Of a stretch of DNA of 6,925 bases, positions 5,919 to 6,925 are shown piece by piece. A model generated the notes under the pieces. That model was given only the letters and a program-made list of their open reading frames with translations. It made no database searches and was not told where the DNA came from. Each line of letters begins with the position of its first letter. Within the stretch, counting starts at the first letter, position 1. The translations under genes were made by a program, and so were the position numbers. Where the stretch lies: assembly GCA_910585245.1 (NCBI GenBank), contig CAJUCO010000060.1:1-6925 (forward strand), written 5' to 3'. This DNA comes from an uncultured Oscillibacter sp. (GTDB lineage Bacteria; Bacillota; Clostridia; Oscillospirales; Oscillospiraceae).

Positions 5919-6458
5919 ATGGAATGTTCACCGCTGATCCACAATGCCCCTCCGGAGGGGCAGCTGCTTCCCCAAGAGGCGGCCGCCTTTGCCCTTTTGA
6001 AGGAGCTGGGCATGGATTACGACCGGGTATCCGGCGAGCCCGCCGATACCATGGAGAAATGCGCCGCCGTCAGCCAAGTGCTGGGAGTGCCCATTTGTAA
6101 AAATCTGTTTCTCTGCAACCGGCAGAAAACGCAATTTTACCTGCTCCTCATGGGGCCGGATAAGCCCTTTTACACCAAGGATCTCTCCCATCAGATCGGC
6201 TCCGCCCGGCTGTCCTTCGCGCCGGAGGACTCCCTTTGGGAACTGCTTCGCTGCACCCCCGGCTCCGCCACGGTGCTGGGGCTGATGAACGACCAAGCCC
6301 ATCGGGTCCGGCTGCTGATGGAGCGGGAGGTTTACGAGGCGGAATTTCTAAGCTGCCATCCCTGCATCTGCACCAGCAGCTTGAAGCTGAAAACGGCGGA
6401 TGTGTTGGGGAAATTCCTGCCCCACACGGGGCACGAGGTCACGGTGGTGGAACTGTGA
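5919..6458 (+). CDS. Free-standing prolyl-tRNA editing protein (ProX/PrdX, YbaK-like deacylase)
   Basis: A 179-aa single-domain protein of the YbaK/ProRS-associated editing fold. Members of the ProX (ProXp-ala, PrdX) branch hydrolyse alanine wrongly attached to tRNA-Pro in trans, usually in organisms whose prolyl-tRNA synthetase lacks the inserted editing domain. Visible blocks are VPICKNLFL (57-65), with the conserved lysine K61 expected at the active site, YLLLMGPDKPFYTKDL (74-89), GSARLSFAPED (94-104), CTPGSATVLGLMND (112-125), the HPxxxT segment CHPCICTSSL (146-155) and the end GHEVTVVEL (171-179). In relatives the fifth position of HPxxNT is usually asparagine; here it is Cys151. The gap of 76 bases from murC holds no clear terminator or promoter, so the two are probably co-transcribed. 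The family is sure; exact tRNA and amino-acid specificity is inferred. Confidence 0.87.
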   Translation: MECSPLIHNAPPEGQLLPQEAAAFALLKELGMDYDRVSGEPADTMEKCAAVSQVLGVPICKNLFLCNRQKTQFYLLLMGPDKPFYTKDLSHQIGSARLSFAPEDSLWELLRCTPGSATVLGLMNDQAHRVRLLMEREVYEAEFLSCHPCICTSSLKLKTADVLGKFLPHTGHEVTVVEL

Positions 6459-6490
6459 AACGGCTTTTTCATCGCCACAAACAAAGCGCT

Positions 6491-6535
6491 TCAGGCTGTC
6501 GAAAAAAGGATTTTTGACAGCCTGAGCAAGTTTTT
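6491..6535 (+). terminator. Long hairpin, probable terminator of murC and the editing-protein gene
   Basis: TCAGGCTGTC (6491-6500) pairs perfectly with GACAGCCTGA (6516-6525). Inside it, past a bulged G at 6501, AAAAA (6502-6506) pairs with TTTTT (6511-6515) around a four-base loop, giving about 15 pairs. A T run follows at 6531-6535 after GCAAG. It lies 32 bases after the stop of the editing-protein gene. The T run starts five bases from the stem, less tight than ideal. Confidence 0.65.
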
Positions 6536-6579
6536 CAGACCTTTCAAACGTTCTAAAAACCTTCTGATTCAAAACGGGA

Positions 6580-6596
6580 AAACCCCTGACGGGTTT
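6580..6596. terminator. Small hairpin, terminator-like on the minus strand
   Basis: AAACCC (6580-6585) pairs with GGGTTT (6591-6596) around a five-base loop. On the minus strand the stem is followed by TCCCGTTTTG, a fair U-rich tail, so it might stop leftward transcription entering from beyond the right edge. Confidence 0.35.
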
Positions 6597-6653
6597 CTCT
6601 CGTAGCTCTTTTCCGTTCCTCTCCCTTTTAGACGGCACTTTTTTGACAAGCTG

Positions 6654-6698
6654 AAGCGCTTTCCCTGTGAACGGGGAAAGCGCTTTGTTCTCTCTTTT
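6654..6698 (+). terminator. Strong 12-bp hairpin with T-rich tail
   Basis: AAGCGCTTTCCC (6654-6665) pairs perfectly with GGGAAAGCGCTT (6674-6685) around an eight-base loop. A pyrimidine/T-rich stretch follows to 6698. Its left arm is also the right arm of the long inverted repeat, so the two foldings exclude each other. It may be a second terminator for rightward transcription. Confidence 0.5.
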
Positions 6699-6925
6699 AT
6701 CTGGGTCCTTTGCTTTGCTCGGGATATTCCTGTTTTCTTTTGAAGCTCCTCCACACCCACTAAGTGTCGTAGGGCAATGTGATTATAGTTTATGATTGCC
6801 TAGATTGCAAGATGATTCTTACATTTATTTCAGCACTTCAAGAAAAGAGGAACGTGTGTTTATATTGCTGATATGATTGTTTCTTAATAAGAACACTGTA
6901 AATACAAGGCTTTTCAAAGCCTACC

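Larger units (their letters stand above)
6483..6662. repeat. Imperfect inverted repeat bounding about 180 bp
   Basis: The left arm, 6483-6508, begins AAAGCGCTTCAGGCTGTC. The right arm, 6638-6662, ends GACAAGCTGAAGCGCTTT. One is the reverse complement of the other over about 25 bases, with two mismatches and one extra base (G6501). The ends are a nine-base exact match, AAAGCGCTT / AAGCGCTTT. No target-site duplication is visible outside the arms. It could be a dispersed intergenic palindromic or MITE-like element, or an RNA structure in the 3' region of the operon. Confidence 0.6.
6459..6925. other. Gene-free right end with palindromic repeats and AT-rich tail
   Basis: About 467 bases with no convincing gene on either strand. 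Open frames here are short, lack good ribosome sites and read through hairpins. The first half (to about 6700) holds two strong hairpins, a third weaker one and a long inverted repeat, listed separately. From roughly 6760 the composition falls to about 30 percent GC (hand count over 6781-6900), far below the genes to the left. The last bases carry a small stem, AGGCTT (6907-6912) with AAGCCT (6917-6922), cut off by the window edge. A weak promoter-like pair, TTGTTT at 6877-6882 and TAAATA at 6899-6904, could serve a gene beyond the edge. Confidence 0.6.

Noticed and set aside
6348..6638. A 96-codon minus-strand frame, and a further one at 6569-6760, as small genes.
   Set aside because: They cross the hairpins and the end of the editing gene, lack ribosome sites, and are lysine/arginine-rich reads of repeat sequence. 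I see no family in them.
6838..6924. A short minus-strand open stretch entering from the right edge that could be the end of an outside gene.
   Set aside because: It gives fewer than 30 codons with no recognisable motif in AT-rich DNA, where such open stretches are not informative.
6459..6925. A CRISPR array, tRNA or riboswitch in the right-hand gene-free region.
   Set aside because: There are no regularly spaced direct repeats, no cloverleaf with a T-loop-like GTTCRAATC, and no recognisable aptamer core; the repeats present are inverted.

Overview
The window looks like chromosomal DNA of an endospore-forming, GC-rich low-branching Firmicute, most likely a gut Oscillospiraceae-type clostridium (Flavonifractor/Lawsonibacter/Oscillibacter-like; this is an inference from gene families and codon use, not from a search). 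Supporting signs are a two-gene dipicolinate synthase operon, a probable small acid-soluble spore protein tail, a Firmicute-type MurC, a clostridial ProX-type editing protein, purine-rich ribosome binding sites and short intergenic gaps with vegetative-type promoters.

Layout, left to right. (1) 3-77 (+): the last 24 codons of a probable alpha/beta-type SASP. It ends against a perfect 32-bp palindrome (93-124) that can terminate transcription from both sides. (2) 1543-127 (-): dpaA-dpaB (spoVFA-spoVFB), which make the spore-core solute dipicolinic acid; a weak sigma-K-like promoter lies just upstream. (3) 1680-2363 (+): a YjjG-family HAD nucleotidase, divergent from dpaA and with a good extended -10 sigma-A promoter. 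(4) 4347-2465 (-): cca (tRNA nucleotidyltransferase) followed, with a 4-bp ATGA overlap, by a cysteine-rich DUF3795 protein of unknown function. (5) 4460-5842 and 5919-6458 (+): murC (UDP-MurNAc:L-alanine ligase) and a free-standing prolyl-tRNA editing protein of the ProX/PrdX type. The cca and murC promoters overlap through a shared palindromic -10 octamer. (6) 6459-6925: about 470 bases with no convincing gene. It holds a long hairpin after the editing gene, a 25-bp imperfect inverted repeat bounding about 180 bp, a second strong hairpin that shares one arm with that repeat, and then a sharply AT-rich stretch running to the window edge.

Functionally there are two themes. Spore maturation is represented by DpaAB and the SASP tail, and core housekeeping by Cca, MurC, the prolyl-tRNA editing protein and the YjjG-type nucleotidase. 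Most of the window is ordinary well-packed chromosome. I see no defence, CRISPR, phage or biosynthetic system. The points most worth a second look are the shared cca/murC promoter, the right-hand inverted-repeat region with its composition break, and the unexplained DUF3795 protein translationally coupled to cca.
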